Assembly: GCA_023565505.1 (NCBI GenBank)
Contig: JAIMBI010000005.1
Coordinates: 1 to 64,000, forward strand
Direction of reading: 5' to 3'
DNA from: Actinomycetes bacterium
GTDB taxonomy: Bacteria > Bacillota > Sulfobacillia > Sulfobacillales > JAIMBI01
DNA: 64,000 bases
The notes under the pieces were generated by a model. It had not been told where the DNA came from, searched no databases, and saw only the letters and a list, made by a program, of their open reading frames with translations. The position numbers and the translations under genes were made by a program. Below, piece by piece: positions 52,714 to 62,069 of this stretch. Numbering within the stretch: position 1 is the stretch's first letter; each line of letters begins with the position of its first letter.

Positions 52714-53995
52714 CCGCCATTACCTGCTCCGCCACCGCGACGTGCCGGAGATCCACCGCCTCGAGGTGTATGAGGCCAACGAGGGCTACGCCGGGCTGCG
52801 CAAGGCGCTCAAGGAGTACGAGCCGGGCGAGCTGGTGGAGCTGTGCAAGGCGTCGGGGCTGCGCGGCCGGGGCGGGGCCGGCTTCCCGACAGGGCTCAAG
52901 TGGAGCTTCCTCCCCAAGGACGGGCGGCCCCGGGTCCTGGTGGTCAACGCCGACGAGGGCGAGCCGGGCACGTTCAAGGACCGGGAGCTCATCGAGCACA
53001 ACCCGCACCAGCTCATCGAGGGGATGCTCATCACCGCGTACGCCACCGAGGCGCCGGAGTCCTACGTCTACATCCGGGGCGAGTTCCTGCACGGGTACGA
53101 GGTGCTTACCCGGGCCATCGCCGAGGCCAAGGCGCGCGGGTACATCGGGGACAACATCCTCGACAGCGGGTTCTCCCACCGCATGTACGTCTACCGCGGG
53201 GCGGGCGCCTACATCTGCGGGGAGGAGAGCGCGCTCCTGGAGTCGCTCGAGGGCAAGCGGGGCAACCCGCGCCTGAAGCCTCCCTTCCCGGCCGTGTCGG
53301 GCCTCTACGGGCGGCCGACGGTCATCAACAACGTGGAGACCATCATGAACCTGCCGCCGCTGGTCCTGAACGGACCCGACTGGTACCGCCAGTGGGGCAC
53401 GGAGAAGAGCCCGGGGATCAAGATCATGTCCGTCAGCGGCCACGTGCGCCGGCCGGGCAACTACGAGGTGCCGCTCGACCTGACGCTCGCCGAGCTCATC
53501 GAGCTGGCCGGGGGGCCGCGGGAGGGCCACCGGGTGAAGGCGGTCATCCCGGGGGGCTCGTCCATGCCCGTGCTGCCGGCCTCCAAGCTCGACACGCGCC
53601 TGGACTACGAGTCGCTGGTGGCGGCCGGGTCCATGCTGGGGTCCGGGGGCTGCATCGTCATGGACGACTCGACCTGCATGGTTGCGGCGGCCGCCCGCGT
53701 GGTGCGGTTCTACCGGGACGAGTCGTGCGGCAAGTGCACGCCCTGCCGCGAGGGCACCTACTGGATGACGGACGTGCTGGACCGGCTGGAACGGGGCGAG
53801 GGCGACACGGACGACCTCGACATGCTGCTGGACGTGGCCGACAACATCAACGGCAAGGCGTTCTGCCCTCTCGGCGACGCGTCGGTCGGCTTCATGGTCT
53901 CGGCCATCCGGCACTTCCGCGACGAATTCGTCGAGCATATCACGGGGCGCACCTGCCCGATGGGAGCGAAGCTCTATGGTGCGGTTAACCATTGA
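52700..53995 (+). CDS. nuoF: NADH-quinone oxidoreductase subunit F
   Basis: NADH- and FMN-binding 51-kDa-type subunit, 431 residues. GRGGAGFPTGLKW and VNADEGEPGTFKDR form the NADH/FMN sites, ICGEESALLESLEGKRGNPR is the FMN-proximal loop, and ESCGKCTPCREGT with a distal Cys in GKAFCPLGD binds cluster N3. GTG start. Its presence with NuoE and NuoG indicates a true NADH-oxidising complex. Confidence 0.96.
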   Translation: MKTLDRHYLLRHRDVPEIHRLEVYEANEGYAGLRKALKEYEPGELVELCKASGLRGRGGAGFPTGLKWSFLPKDGRPRVLVVNADEGEPGTFKDRELIEHNPHQLIEGMLITAYATEAPESYVYIRGEFLHGYEVLTRAIAEAKARGYIGDNILDSGFSHRMYVYRGAGAYICGEESALLESLEGKRGNPRLKPPFPAVSGLYGRPTVINNVETIMNLPPLVLNGPDWYRQWGTEKSPGIKIMSVSGHVRRPGNYEVPLDLTLAELIELAGGPREGHRVKAVIPGGSSMPVLPASKLDTRLDYESLVAAGSMLGSGGCIVMDDSTCMVAAAARVVRFYRDESCGKCTPCREGTYWMTDVLDRLERGEGDTDDLDMLLDVADNINGKAFCPLGDASVGFMVSAIRHFRDEFVEHITGRTCPMGAKLYGAVNH

Positions 53996-56279
53996 CGGCC
54001 AGGAGGTCGTCGTCCCGGAAGGCACCACGGTGGTCGACGCGGCGGCGCAGATCGGCATCGAGATCCCGATCTACTGCTACCACCAGGCGCTGGGGTCGCT
54101 CGGGGCCTGCCGCATCTGCCTGGTGGAGATCGAGAAGATGCCGAAGCTCCAGACGGCCTGCACCACCCGGGTGGCCGAGGGCATGGTGGTGCGGACGCAG
54201 GGGCCGGCCGTGGACAAGGGCCGCCGGGGCATCCTGGAGTTCCTGCTGATCAACCACCCGCTCGACTGCCCGGTCTGCGACAAGGGCGGCGAGTGCTTCC
54301 TGCAGGACTACGCCTTCCGCTACGGGCCGGGCAAGAATCGGTTCGAGGAGGCGAAGATCCAGCGGCAGAAGGACTACCCGGTCAGTCCCTACATCCTCCT
54401 CGACCAGGAGCGCTGCGTGCTGTGCCAGCGGTGCGTCCGGTTCCTGGGCGAGTACGTGGGGGAGGAGCAGCTGGTGCTGTCCGGCCGGGGCGTGCACACG
54501 GTGGTCACGACCGTCGACGACCGGCCCGCCACCTCGCCGTTCGCCGGCAACGTCATCGACCTCTGCCCCGTGGGGGCGCTCTTGTCCGAGCCGTACCACT
54601 TCAAGGCCCGGCCGTGGAACATCGAGCGCGAGGAGTCGACCTGCGTGCAGTGCCCGGTGGGCTGTCCCACCGCCATCACCGGGCGGGACGGCCGGCTGGT
54701 GCGGATGGAGGGCCGTCCCATTCCCGGCAACTGGGGCTTCCTCTGCGACACCGGGCGGTTCTCCTACGACTTCGGCCGGCACCCCGACCGGCTGACCACG
54801 GCGGTGGTGGAGGGACGTCCCGCCACCCTCGGGGAGGCCACCCGGCTTTTGGGCGAACGGCTGAAGGCGGCCGTGGCCGAGGCCGGTCCGGACGCGGTGG
54901 CGGTGCTCACCGGGGGGGCGCTCACGGTCGAGGACGATCACGCGGTGGCCACGTTCTTCCGCGAGGTCGTGGGCACGACCCGCCTCGGCTTGGTCAAGCC
55001 GGTGCCCGGCGCGGTGCCGCTCGCCCGCCTGGGCACGTACGAGGACCTCGCGCAGGCGGACACGGTGCTGCTGCTGCACGTCGATCCGTACGAGGCCGTG
55101 CCGGTGGTCCACCTGATGCTCCGGGAGGCGCAGAGGAAGCGGCGGACGGCGGTCTGGGGCCTCGGGGACCGGGTGTTGACCCGGGAGACCCTGGTGGGCC
55201 GTGACGTGGTGGTGGAGCCCGGCACGGTGGGGGCGACGCTGGCCGCGGCCCTGGCGGCGGAGACCGACCATCCCGACCTGGCCGCCGTGGCGGCCGAGGT
55301 GCGGGGCCGCGTGTCGGTGCCCGAGGGGGCGCTGGCGATGGCCCGGGCGCTGTTGGAGGCGACGCACCTCGCCGTCCTGTGGGACGGCCTCGACGCCGAG
55401 GCGGGGCCGGTGCTCGAGGCCCTGGCCCGGGCGCGCGACGACCGCCGGACGGCGATCCTGCCGACGCACGGTCCCCGGAGCTGGCTCGGGGCGGTCCGGG
55501 CGGGCATCCCCACGGACACCGACGCGACCCGGGCCATCCTCGAGGCGGCGGCCGCCGGCCGGATCCGCACGCTGGTGCTGTGGGGCGCCGACCCCCTGCG
55601 GGACTTCCCCGACCCGGACCTGGCGGAACGGGCGCTGGCCGCCTGTCCCGACGTCTTCTGGGCGGGTTGGTTCCCGCCGGCCGGCAGCGAGCGCATGACG
55701 GCGCTGTTGCCGCTGGCGGCCTGGGGGGAGGTCGCCGGCACCTACGTGAACCTCGAGGGTCGGCTGCAGGTGGCGCGCCCGGCGGCCAACAGCCCGGGGC
55801 AGGCCCGGCCCGCGGGCGCCGTGCTCCGGGCCGTGGCGCGCGCCTACGGCGCCGCCTTCCACCTGGAGGACTTCGACCCGTTCGAGGACCAGGACGGCGA
55901 GCGGCTCCGACTGCCGGCGCCCCCGGACACCCCGCTCGGCCCGGTCCCGGTCCCGCGGCTCGACGCGGCCGAGGGACTCACGGTGATCCTGGGCCAGGTG
56001 GTTGCCGTCGACCACTGGCCGAGCGAGATTCTCACCCGCACCGAGGAGGCGCATCCCGCCCGGCTGGCGCCCGAGGACGCGGCGCGGCTGGGGGTGGCCC
56101 TGGAGGGGGGCCGGGTGGTGGTCGAGGCGGACGGCCGCCGGCTTGTGGTCGGCGCGCGGCCTGACGCCCGCATCCCCCGCGGCCGGCTGTTCCTGCCGCT
56201 CGGTCTTGCCCGGCGCGAACGGGTCCGGCCGGGTACGCGGGTGGCCATCACGCGCGAGGAAGAGGTGGCCCGCCGGTGA
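53976..56279 (+). CDS. nuoG: NADH-quinone oxidoreductase subunit G
   Basis: 75-kDa-type iron-sulfur subunit, 767 residues. [2Fe-2S] ligands lie in YCYHQALGSLGACRIC with a later TAC. The HPLDCPVCDKGGEC and CVLCQRC blocks bind [4Fe-4S] clusters, and CVQCPVGC an additional [4Fe-4S] cluster. The remaining 500 residues form the inactive molybdopterin-oxidoreductase-like domain. Overlaps nuoF by 20 bases and nuoH by four. Confidence 0.95.
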   Translation: MVRLTIDGQEVVVPEGTTVVDAAAQIGIEIPIYCYHQALGSLGACRICLVEIEKMPKLQTACTTRVAEGMVVRTQGPAVDKGRRGILEFLLINHPLDCPVCDKGGECFLQDYAFRYGPGKNRFEEAKIQRQKDYPVSPYILLDQERCVLCQRCVRFLGEYVGEEQLVLSGRGVHTVVTTVDDRPATSPFAGNVIDLCPVGALLSEPYHFKARPWNIEREESTCVQCPVGCPTAITGRDGRLVRMEGRPIPGNWGFLCDTGRFSYDFGRHPDRLTTAVVEGRPATLGEATRLLGERLKAAVAEAGPDAVAVLTGGALTVEDDHAVATFFREVVGTTRLGLVKPVPGAVPLARLGTYEDLAQADTVLLLHVDPYEAVPVVHLMLREAQRKRRTAVWGLGDRVLTRETLVGRDVVVEPGTVGATLAAALAAETDHPDLAAVAAEVRGRVSVPEGALAMARALLEATHLAVLWDGLDAEAGPVLEALARARDDRRTAILPTHGPRSWLGAVRAGIPTDTDATRAILEAAAAGRIRTLVLWGADPLRDFPDPDLAERALAACPDVFWAGWFPPAGSERMTALLPLAAWGEVAGTYVNLEGRLQVARPAANSPGQARPAGAVLRAVARAYGAAFHLEDFDPFEDQDGERLRLPAPPDTPLGPVPVPRLDAAEGLTVILGQVVAVDHWPSEILTRTEEAHPARLAPEDAARLGVALEGGRVVVEADGRRLVVGARPDARIPRGRLFLPLGLARRERVRPGTRVAITREEEVARR

Positions 56280-57268
56280 CCCTCCTGGACGTCGTCATCC
56301 TGGTCGTCAAGGTCATCATCCTGATCGCCATCCTGCTGGGCGGGTTCGCCTACACGATGCTGCTCGAGCGGCGGCTTTTGGGATTCTTCCAGCTCCGCCT
56401 GGGGCCGAACCGGGTGGGGCCGGCGGGGCTGTTGCAGCCGCTCGCCGACGGGCTGAAGATGGTGCTGAAGGAGGATCTGCTCCCGGCGGGCGCGGATCCC
56501 TGGGTCTTCCGGCTCGCGCCGGTGGTCTCGGTGTTCGCGGCGCTGGCCGTTGACGCGGTGATCCCCTTCGGGCCGCCCATCCACCTGTTCGGCACCACGA
56601 TCTCCCTCGACATCGCCAACCCCAACATCGGCCTCCTGTACGCGTTCGCCTTCTCCTCGCTCGGCGTCTACGGGTTGGTGCTGGCCGGCTGGTCGTCGCA
56701 GAACAAGTACTCGCTGTTGGGCGGTGTGCGTTCTTCGGCCCAGCTCATCTCCTACGAGCTGGCCATGGGCCTGTCGGTGATGGGCGTGCTGATGCTGGCG
56801 GGGACGGCCAACCTGGAGCAGATCGACATGATCCAGCACCTGCACGGCTGGTTCGTCTTCCCCCAGATCATCCCGTTCCTGGTGTTCTTCACCACGGCCA
56901 TCGCGGAGACCAACCGGATCCCCTTCGACCTGCCGGAGGCGGAGTCGGAGCTGGTCGCCGGCTACCACACGGAGTACTCGGGGATCCGGTTCGCGATGTT
57001 CTACATCGCCGAGTACATCAACCTCATCACGGCCTCGGCGATGGCGGTCACCCTCTTCTTCGGCGGCTGGTCCGGGCCGGCGTTCCTGCCGCCCATCCTG
57101 TGGTTCCTCATCAAGGTCGGCATCTTCGTGTTCGTGTTCATCTGGATCCGGGCGACGCTGCCGCGTTTCCGCTACGACCGCCTGATGAACTTCGGGTGGA
57201 AGGTCCTGGTGCCCATCGCGTTCCTCTACCTGCTGGGCACGGCGGCCTTCGTGACCGGGGCCATCTGA
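56276..57268 (+). CDS. nuoH: NADH-quinone oxidoreductase subunit H
   Basis: Eight-helix membrane subunit next to the quinone site, 330 residues. It has LLERRLLGFFQLRLGPNRVGP at the N-terminus, the AETNRIPFDLPEAESELVAGY loop, and WIRATLPRFRYDRLMNFGWK near the C-terminus. The GTG start overlaps the nuoG stop (GTGA). Confidence 0.96.
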   Translation: MTLLDVVILVVKVIILIAILLGGFAYTMLLERRLLGFFQLRLGPNRVGPAGLLQPLADGLKMVLKEDLLPAGADPWVFRLAPVVSVFAALAVDAVIPFGPPIHLFGTTISLDIANPNIGLLYAFAFSSLGVYGLVLAGWSSQNKYSLLGGVRSSAQLISYELAMGLSVMGVLMLAGTANLEQIDMIQHLHGWFVFPQIIPFLVFFTTAIAETNRIPFDLPEAESELVAGYHTEYSGIRFAMFYIAEYINLITASAMAVTLFFGGWSGPAFLPPILWFLIKVGIFVFVFIWIRATLPRFRYDRLMNFGWKVLVPIAFLYLLGTAAFVTGAI

Positions 57269-57296
57269 GCCGGCGGACGGTGAAGGGAGGGAGACC

Positions 57297-57734
57297 ATGT
57301 TCGAAGGACTCAAGGCGCTGGCCAACGGCATGAAGACCACGCTCCGGATGCTCGCGGAGCCGCGGGACACGGTGCCGTGGCCGGAGAAGAAGCGGGAGGT
57401 GGCGCCGCGCTACCGCGGCCGCCACATGCTGGCCACCGACGACGACGGGCACGAACTGTGCGTGGGCTGCGGCCTGTGCGAGGCGGTGTGCCCGGCGCAC
57501 GCGATCCGGGTGGTGGCGGCGGGCGCGGGCGAGGACCGGCCGGTGTCGTGGACGGAGCGGTACGCCGTGGACTACGAGGTGGACCTCATCCGCTGCATCT
57601 TCTGCGGCATGTGCGAGGAGGCGTGTCCCACCAACGCCGTGCGCCTGACGCCGTTCATGGAGCTGGCGGGCTACAGCCGGCGCGACATGGTCGCCGACAA
57701 GCCGGCCCTGCTGGGACCGGCCGTGCGCAAGTGA
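57297..57734 (+). CDS. nuoI: NADH-quinone oxidoreductase subunit I
   Basis: TYKY-type subunit, 145 residues, with two [4Fe-4S] clusters: CVGCGLCEAVCP and CIFCGMCEEACP. YRGRHML precedes the first motif as usual. ATG 57297 follows GGAGGGAG. Confidence 0.95.
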   Translation: MFEGLKALANGMKTTLRMLAEPRDTVPWPEKKREVAPRYRGRHMLATDDDGHELCVGCGLCEAVCPAHAIRVVAAGAGEDRPVSWTERYAVDYEVDLIRCIFCGMCEEACPTNAVRLTPFMELAGYSRRDMVADKPALLGPAVRK

Positions 57735-57755
57735 CGGGGAAACGGAGGCGGTTCG

Positions 57756-58361
57756 GTGATCCTCGGCTTTGTGATCCTGGCCGGACTCGCGCTGGCGTCG
57801 GCCATCGGCGTGGTGGTGGCGGCCCACCCCGTCCACAGCGCGCTGGCGCTCATCGGCAACGTGGTGACCCTCGCGGTGCTGTACCTGCTGCTGCACGCCG
57901 AGTTCCTGGCGGCGGCGCAGATCATCGTGTACGCGGGCGCCATCATGGTCCTGTTCCTGTTCGTGGTGACGCTGCTCACGGCGGGCAAGGAGGAGCGGGA
58001 GCTTCCGGAGGAGCTGGCGGGACAGCGCACCTGGGCGGGCATCTTCGCCGTCCTCGTGGGCGGGGGCCTGGCCCTGTTCGCGGTGCGGTACTCCGGCGGC
58101 GTGGGCGTGGGCGGAGCGCCGCCGGCCGCCTTCGGCAACCTCGCCACGATGGGGCGGGCGCTCTGGGGCCCCGGGTTCGACTACCTGGCCGTGCTGGCGC
58201 TGATGCTGCTCACCGCCTCGCTCGGCGTGATGGTGATGAACCGGCCGGAGCGCCGGCGTGAGCCGGCGGCGCCGCCCGCATCCGCCGAGCCGCCGTCCCC
58301 GGCGGCCGGTCCGGAGGGGGAGCCGCCGCGGGCGGAGGCCGGCGGAGGAGGTGGCCGGTGA
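57756..58361 (+). CDS. nuoJ: NADH-quinone oxidoreductase subunit J
   Basis: Five-helix membrane subunit, 201 residues. VVVAAHPVHSALALIGNVVTLAVLYLLLHAEFLAAAQIIVYAGAIMVLFLFV is the conserved helix 2-3 region. The C-terminal 40 residues form a Pro/Glu/Gly-rich tail unlikely to be membrane-embedded. GTG start; overlaps nuoK by four bases. Confidence 0.93.
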   Translation: MILGFVILAGLALASAIGVVVAAHPVHSALALIGNVVTLAVLYLLLHAEFLAAAQIIVYAGAIMVLFLFVVTLLTAGKEERELPEELAGQRTWAGIFAVLVGGGLALFAVRYSGGVGVGGAPPAAFGNLATMGRALWGPGFDYLAVLALMLLTASLGVMVMNRPERRREPAAPPASAEPPSPAAGPEGEPPRAEAGGGGGR

Positions 58362-58660
58362 TGCCCGTCGGGTGGGTGGTGGCCCTCGCCGCGGCGCTGT
58401 TCGCCGTGGGCGCCGTGGGCGTGCTGGTGCGACGCAACCCGCTCATCATGTTCATGGCGGCCGAGATGATGTGGAACGCGGCGGCCCTGGCGTTCGTCGC
58501 CTACGCCGAGGCCTGGCACGACCTGTCCGGCCAGGTGATGGCCTTCCTCGTCGTGGGCACGGCGGCGGCCGAGGTGGGCATCGGGCTGGCGCTCATCGTG
58601 TGGTACTACCACCGCCGCCCGCGCTTGGACATCGACGAGGCCTCGCGCCTCCGGGGCTAA
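58358..58660 (+). CDS. nuoK: NADH-quinone oxidoreductase subunit K
   Basis: Three-helix MrpC-like subunit, 100 residues. RRNPLIMFMAAEMMWNAAALAFV has the family's helix-2 Glu, and FLVVGTAAAEVGIGLALIV the helix-3 Glu, both used in proton transfer. The start is either GTG 58358 or the adjacent ATG 58361; GGAGGAGG precedes both. Confidence 0.93.
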   Translation: MMPVGWVVALAAALFAVGAVGVLVRRNPLIMFMAAEMMWNAAALAFVAYAEAWHDLSGQVMAFLVVGTAAAEVGIGLALIVWYYHRRPRLDIDEASRLRG

Positions 58661-58674
58661 GGACGGGCGCCGCG

Positions 58675-58701
58675 CGCCCCCGCGGTCTTCCGGCGGGGGC
58701 G
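58675..58701 (+). other. Stable hairpin between nuoK and nuoL
   Basis: CGCCCCCGC, nine-base loop GGTCTTCCG, GCGGGGGCG: a perfect 9-bp stem in one of the few gaps (63 bases) of the nuo operon, ending 22 bases before the nuoL start. It could be a processing or attenuation element separating the hydrophilic-arm message from the antiporter-like subunits. Confidence 0.45.
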
Positions 58702-58723
58702 GGGCGTGAAGGAGAGGACACGG

Positions 58724-60586
58724 ATGACGCTACTTGCGGAGATTGTGGGCCTGCCGCTCCTCGGCGCCGCCAGTCTCCTGGTCTTCAAGGGCATCCTGCC
58801 GCGGCGCATGCCGGGCATCTGGGCCAGCGCCCTGGTCGGGGCCGCGTTCGCCCTGTCCTGGGTCGCCATGGTGCGCTTGGCGGGCCTGCCGGCGGACCAC
58901 CGGGTCATCACCGGGACGCTGTTCACCTGGGCGAACGGGTTCGGTCCCGCCATCGGCTGGCGGCTGTACCTCGACCCGCTGTCGGCGGCGTGGATCCTCA
59001 TCGTGACCGGCGTCGGCTTTCTCATCCACGTCTACTCCAACGGGTACATGGCCGACGATCCCGACGTGGGGCGGTTCTTCGCCGAACTGAACCTGTTCGT
59101 CTTCTCCATGCTGGTGCTGGTGCTGGCGGGGAACCTGCTCGTCCTGCTCATCGGCTGGGCGTTGGTGGGCCTCTCGTCGTACCTGCTCATCGGATTCTGG
59201 TACGAGCGGGCCAGCGCCGTGCAGGCGGCCAAGAAGGCCTTCGTGGTCAACACGGTGGGCGACGTGGCCATGCTCCTCGCCCTGGTGCTGTTGTGGCTGC
59301 ACTACGGCACCCTCGCGTACGGCGGGTTGTTCGCCGCCTTCGCCCGGAGCGCGCCCGGCCAGCCGCTCTTCCTCTGGACCGCGCTGCTGCTGTACGTCGG
59401 CGCGATGGCCAAGTCGGCCCAGTTCCCGCTCCACATCTGGTTGCCGGACGCCATGGAAGGCCCCACGCCGGTCTCGGCCCTGATCCACGCCGCCACGATG
59501 GTCACCGCGGGCGTCTACCTCGTGGCCCGCATCTACCCGCTGTTCCGGCTGGCACCCGGCATGGGTGAGGCGGTGGCCGCCATCGGGGCGCTGACGGCGC
59601 TCTTCGCCGCCTCGGTGGCCGTCTTCCAGCAGGACATCAAGCGGGCGCTGGCCTACTCCACGGTGAGCCAGCTGGGCTACATGTTCATGGCGGTGGGCGT
59701 CGGCGCCTTCGCGGCGGGCGTGTTCCACTTCATGACCCACGCCTTCTTCAAGGCCCTGCTGTTCATGGCGGCGGGGAGCGTCATCCACGCGCTGGCCGGC
59801 GAGCAGGACCTCGGCGCCATGGGAGGGCTGTGGCGCAAGATGCCGTGGACGGCGGCGAGCTTCCTGGTGGCGACCCTGGCCATCGCCGGCATTCCTGGGT
59901 TTTCGGGGTTCTTCTCCAAGGAGGCCATCCTGGGCCAGGTCCTCGCACTCGGCCACACCGGCCTGTGGCTGGTCGGGGCGCTCACGGCCGGGCTGACGGC
60001 GTTCTACATGTTCCGCGTCTTCTTCCTCACCTTCCTCGGCCGGCCCCGGGACGCGCACCTCTTCGAGCACGCCCACGAGGCCCCCTGGGTGATGACCGTT
60101 CCGGTGGTCGTCCTGGCGGTGTTGTCGGTCCTCGGCGACGGGCTCGGCGGATGGCTCGACACGTGGCTCGCCCCCACCTTCACGGCGTGGCCGGGGGCGG
60201 GCCACTGGGCGCTCGGCGAGGGGCCGCTCTGGGCCACCGGGGTGGTGGTGCTGCTGGCGCTGGCCGGCATCGCGGCCGCGTACGCCCTGTACGTCCGACG
60301 GGAGGCGCCCGCGGCCGCGGAGAGCGCCGTCGCGCGGGCGGGACTGGGCGGATGGGGGCTGGACACGGCCTGGGCCTGGGTGGCGGTGCTGCCCGCCAAG
60401 GCCCTGGGGGACTTCGTGCGCTGGGCGAACGGCGGGTTCGTGGCGGTGGTCGACCGGGTGGCCGACGGCGTGCTGGCCTGGGCGGAGGACCTCCGGCCCA
60501 TCCAGACGGGCCAGGTGCGGCGCTACACCCTGTCGGTGCTCGTCGGCACGGCGGCCGTGCTGGCCTACTTCCTGGTGCGGCTCTAG
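58724..60586 (+). CDS. nuoL: NADH-quinone oxidoreductase subunit L
   Basis: Distal antiporter-like proton-pumping subunit, 620 residues. It has FVFSMLVLVLAGNLLVLLIGWALVGLSSYLLIGFW (helix-5 Glu replaced in position by the GW motif context), SAQFPLHIWLPDAMEGPTPVSALIHAATMVTAGVYL, and QDIKRALAYSTVSQLGYMF, with key Lys and His. A long C-terminal amphipathic region follows. ATG 58724, seven bases after AAGGAGAGG, is preferred over GTG 58706. Confidence 0.95.
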   Translation: MTLLAEIVGLPLLGAASLLVFKGILPRRMPGIWASALVGAAFALSWVAMVRLAGLPADHRVITGTLFTWANGFGPAIGWRLYLDPLSAAWILIVTGVGFLIHVYSNGYMADDPDVGRFFAELNLFVFSMLVLVLAGNLLVLLIGWALVGLSSYLLIGFWYERASAVQAAKKAFVVNTVGDVAMLLALVLLWLHYGTLAYGGLFAAFARSAPGQPLFLWTALLLYVGAMAKSAQFPLHIWLPDAMEGPTPVSALIHAATMVTAGVYLVARIYPLFRLAPGMGEAVAAIGALTALFAASVAVFQQDIKRALAYSTVSQLGYMFMAVGVGAFAAGVFHFMTHAFFKALLFMAAGSVIHALAGEQDLGAMGGLWRKMPWTAASFLVATLAIAGIPGFSGFFSKEAILGQVLALGHTGLWLVGALTAGLTAFYMFRVFFLTFLGRPRDAHLFEHAHEAPWVMTVPVVVLAVLSVLGDGLGGWLDTWLAPTFTAWPGAGHWALGEGPLWATGVVVLLALAGIAAAYALYVRREAPAAAESAVARAGLGGWGLDTAWAWVAVLPAKALGDFVRWANGGFVAVVDRVADGVLAWAEDLRPIQTGQVRRYTLSVLVGTAAVLAYFLVRL

Positions 60587-60632
60587 CGCCGCACCGCGCA
60601 TCTTCCGGGCAACTGGGTAAGGAGGCCGTTCG

Positions 60633-62069
60633 ATGCTGGTGTTCTGGCTAGTGGCGTGGCCCTGGGTCGGGGCGGCCCTGTTCGCCCTACCGCGGTCTTG
60701 GGCCAAAGCCGCCGCCGCGGTCGTGGGCGCCGTGGAGGTCCTGCTCTTCGCCCGGCTGTGGGCCCTCGGGCAGGCGAGCGTGGACTGGAACTGGATCCCG
60801 GACCTGGGCGTGCACTTCCACCTCGCCGTGGACGGCACGAGCCTGGTGCTCGCCGGTTTGGCGGCCGTGGTGACCCTGGCGGCGATCCTGGCCTCGCGGC
60901 GGGAGGCGGGGCCGGCCTACTACTTCTGGCTGCTCCTGGCGTTGTCGAGCGCGGCCGGGGTGTTCTTCGCTCGCGACCTGGTGACGTTCTACGTCTTCTG
61001 GGAAGTCGTCCTCATCCCCGTCTTCTTCCTCCTCACCGGCTGGGGCGGCGAGGGCGGCCGCGCCGCCGCGCTCCGCTGGCTCATCATGAACCTGTTCGGA
61101 AGCTTCTTCCTGCTCGTGGCGCTCATCGCGGTGGGCGTCCTGCACGCGGAGGAGACCGGGGTGGTGACGTTCCAGCTGGCCCAGCTGGCCCACACCGCCT
61201 ACGCGCCCTGGGCGGTGCCCTGGATCTTCCTCGGATTCTTCGTCGCGTTCCTCATCAAGGCGCCGCTGTGGCCGCTGCACGGCTGGATGCCTTCGGCCTA
61301 CGGCGAGGCGCCGGCCCCGGTCACGGCGGTCCTCTCCGGCGTCCTGTCCAAGCTCGGCGTCTACGGGATGATCCGGGTCCTGGTCCCCCTGTTCTTCCCC
61401 GAGATGGCGCGCTGGCAGCCCTACCTGATGGCCCTGGCGGCGGTCGGGCTGGTGTACGGGGCGGCGATGGCGCTCCGCCTCCGGGACGTGAAGATGGTGG
61501 CGGCCTACGCGTCGCTCTCGCACCTGGCCATGATGTCGCTCGGGATCTTCTCGCTGACCCGTCCAGGCGAGGTCGGCGCGGTGTTCTACATGGTGGCCCA
61601 CGGGCTCATGGTGGGCGGCCTCTTCCTGCTCCTCGGCTGGCTCGAGGACCGGACCGGGACGCGGGACTTGGGCGCCCTCTCCGGGCTGAACCGCCAGGCG
61701 CCGCGGCTGTCCGGGTGGTTCCAGCTGTTCGCGCTGGCGACGCTGGGCCTGCCGGGCCTGCCGGGATTCGCCGGCGAGTACATGATCTTCCAGGGGCTGG
61801 TGGTCCAGAACGTGACGGTGGCGGTGGTGGCCGGCGTCGTGCTGGTCGTGGCGAGCTGGTACATGATCCGGCTGTTCCAGGGGGCGATGCAGGGGCCGCG
61901 CCGCGCCGTCACGCTGGCGGACCTCGGGGTCGGCCAGGTGGCGGTGATCGGGGTGCTGGGGGCCGTGGTGACGCTCCTCGGGGTCTGGCCGGCGAGCGTC
62001 ACGGGGACCGTCGGGCACACCAGCCTGCCGGCGGCGGCGACCGCCGTGCGCGGGGGTGAGCGCGGATGA
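60633..62069 (+). CDS. nuoM: NADH-quinone oxidoreductase subunit M
   Basis: Antiporter-like proton-pumping subunit, 478 residues. FYVFWEVVLIPVFFLLTGWGGEG carries the conserved Glu of helix 5, FLIKAPLWPLHGWMPSAYGEAPAPVTAVLSGVLSKLGVYG the helix 7-8 region, and DVKMVAAYASLSHLAMM the broken helix. A 46-base gap with AAGGAGG separates it from nuoL; it overlaps nuoN by four bases. Confidence 0.95.
   Translation: MLVFWLVAWPWVGAALFALPRSWAKAAAAVVGAVEVLLFARLWALGQASVDWNWIPDLGVHFHLAVDGTSLVLAGLAAVVTLAAILASRREAGPAYYFWLLLALSSAAGVFFARDLVTFYVFWEVVLIPVFFLLTGWGGEGGRAAALRWLIMNLFGSFFLLVALIAVGVLHAEETGVVTFQLAQLAHTAYAPWAVPWIFLGFFVAFLIKAPLWPLHGWMPSAYGEAPAPVTAVLSGVLSKLGVYGMIRVLVPLFFPEMARWQPYLMALAAVGLVYGAAMALRLRDVKMVAAYASLSHLAMMSLGIFSLTRPGEVGAVFYMVAHGLMVGGLFLLLGWLEDRTGTRDLGALSGLNRQAPRLSGWFQLFALATLGLPGLPGFAGEYMIFQGLVVQNVTVAVVAGVVLVVASWYMIRLFQGAMQGPRRAVTLADLGVGQVAVIGVLGAVVTLLGVWPASVTGTVGHTSLPAAATAVRGGERG

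Noticed and set aside
53985-56054. Long open frame antisense to nuoG, and similar ones antisense to uvrA, fumC and nuoL
   Set aside because: They mirror real genes, lack family motifs and ribosome-binding sites, and are rich in Arg, Pro, Gly and His as expected of antisense frames in GC-rich DNA.
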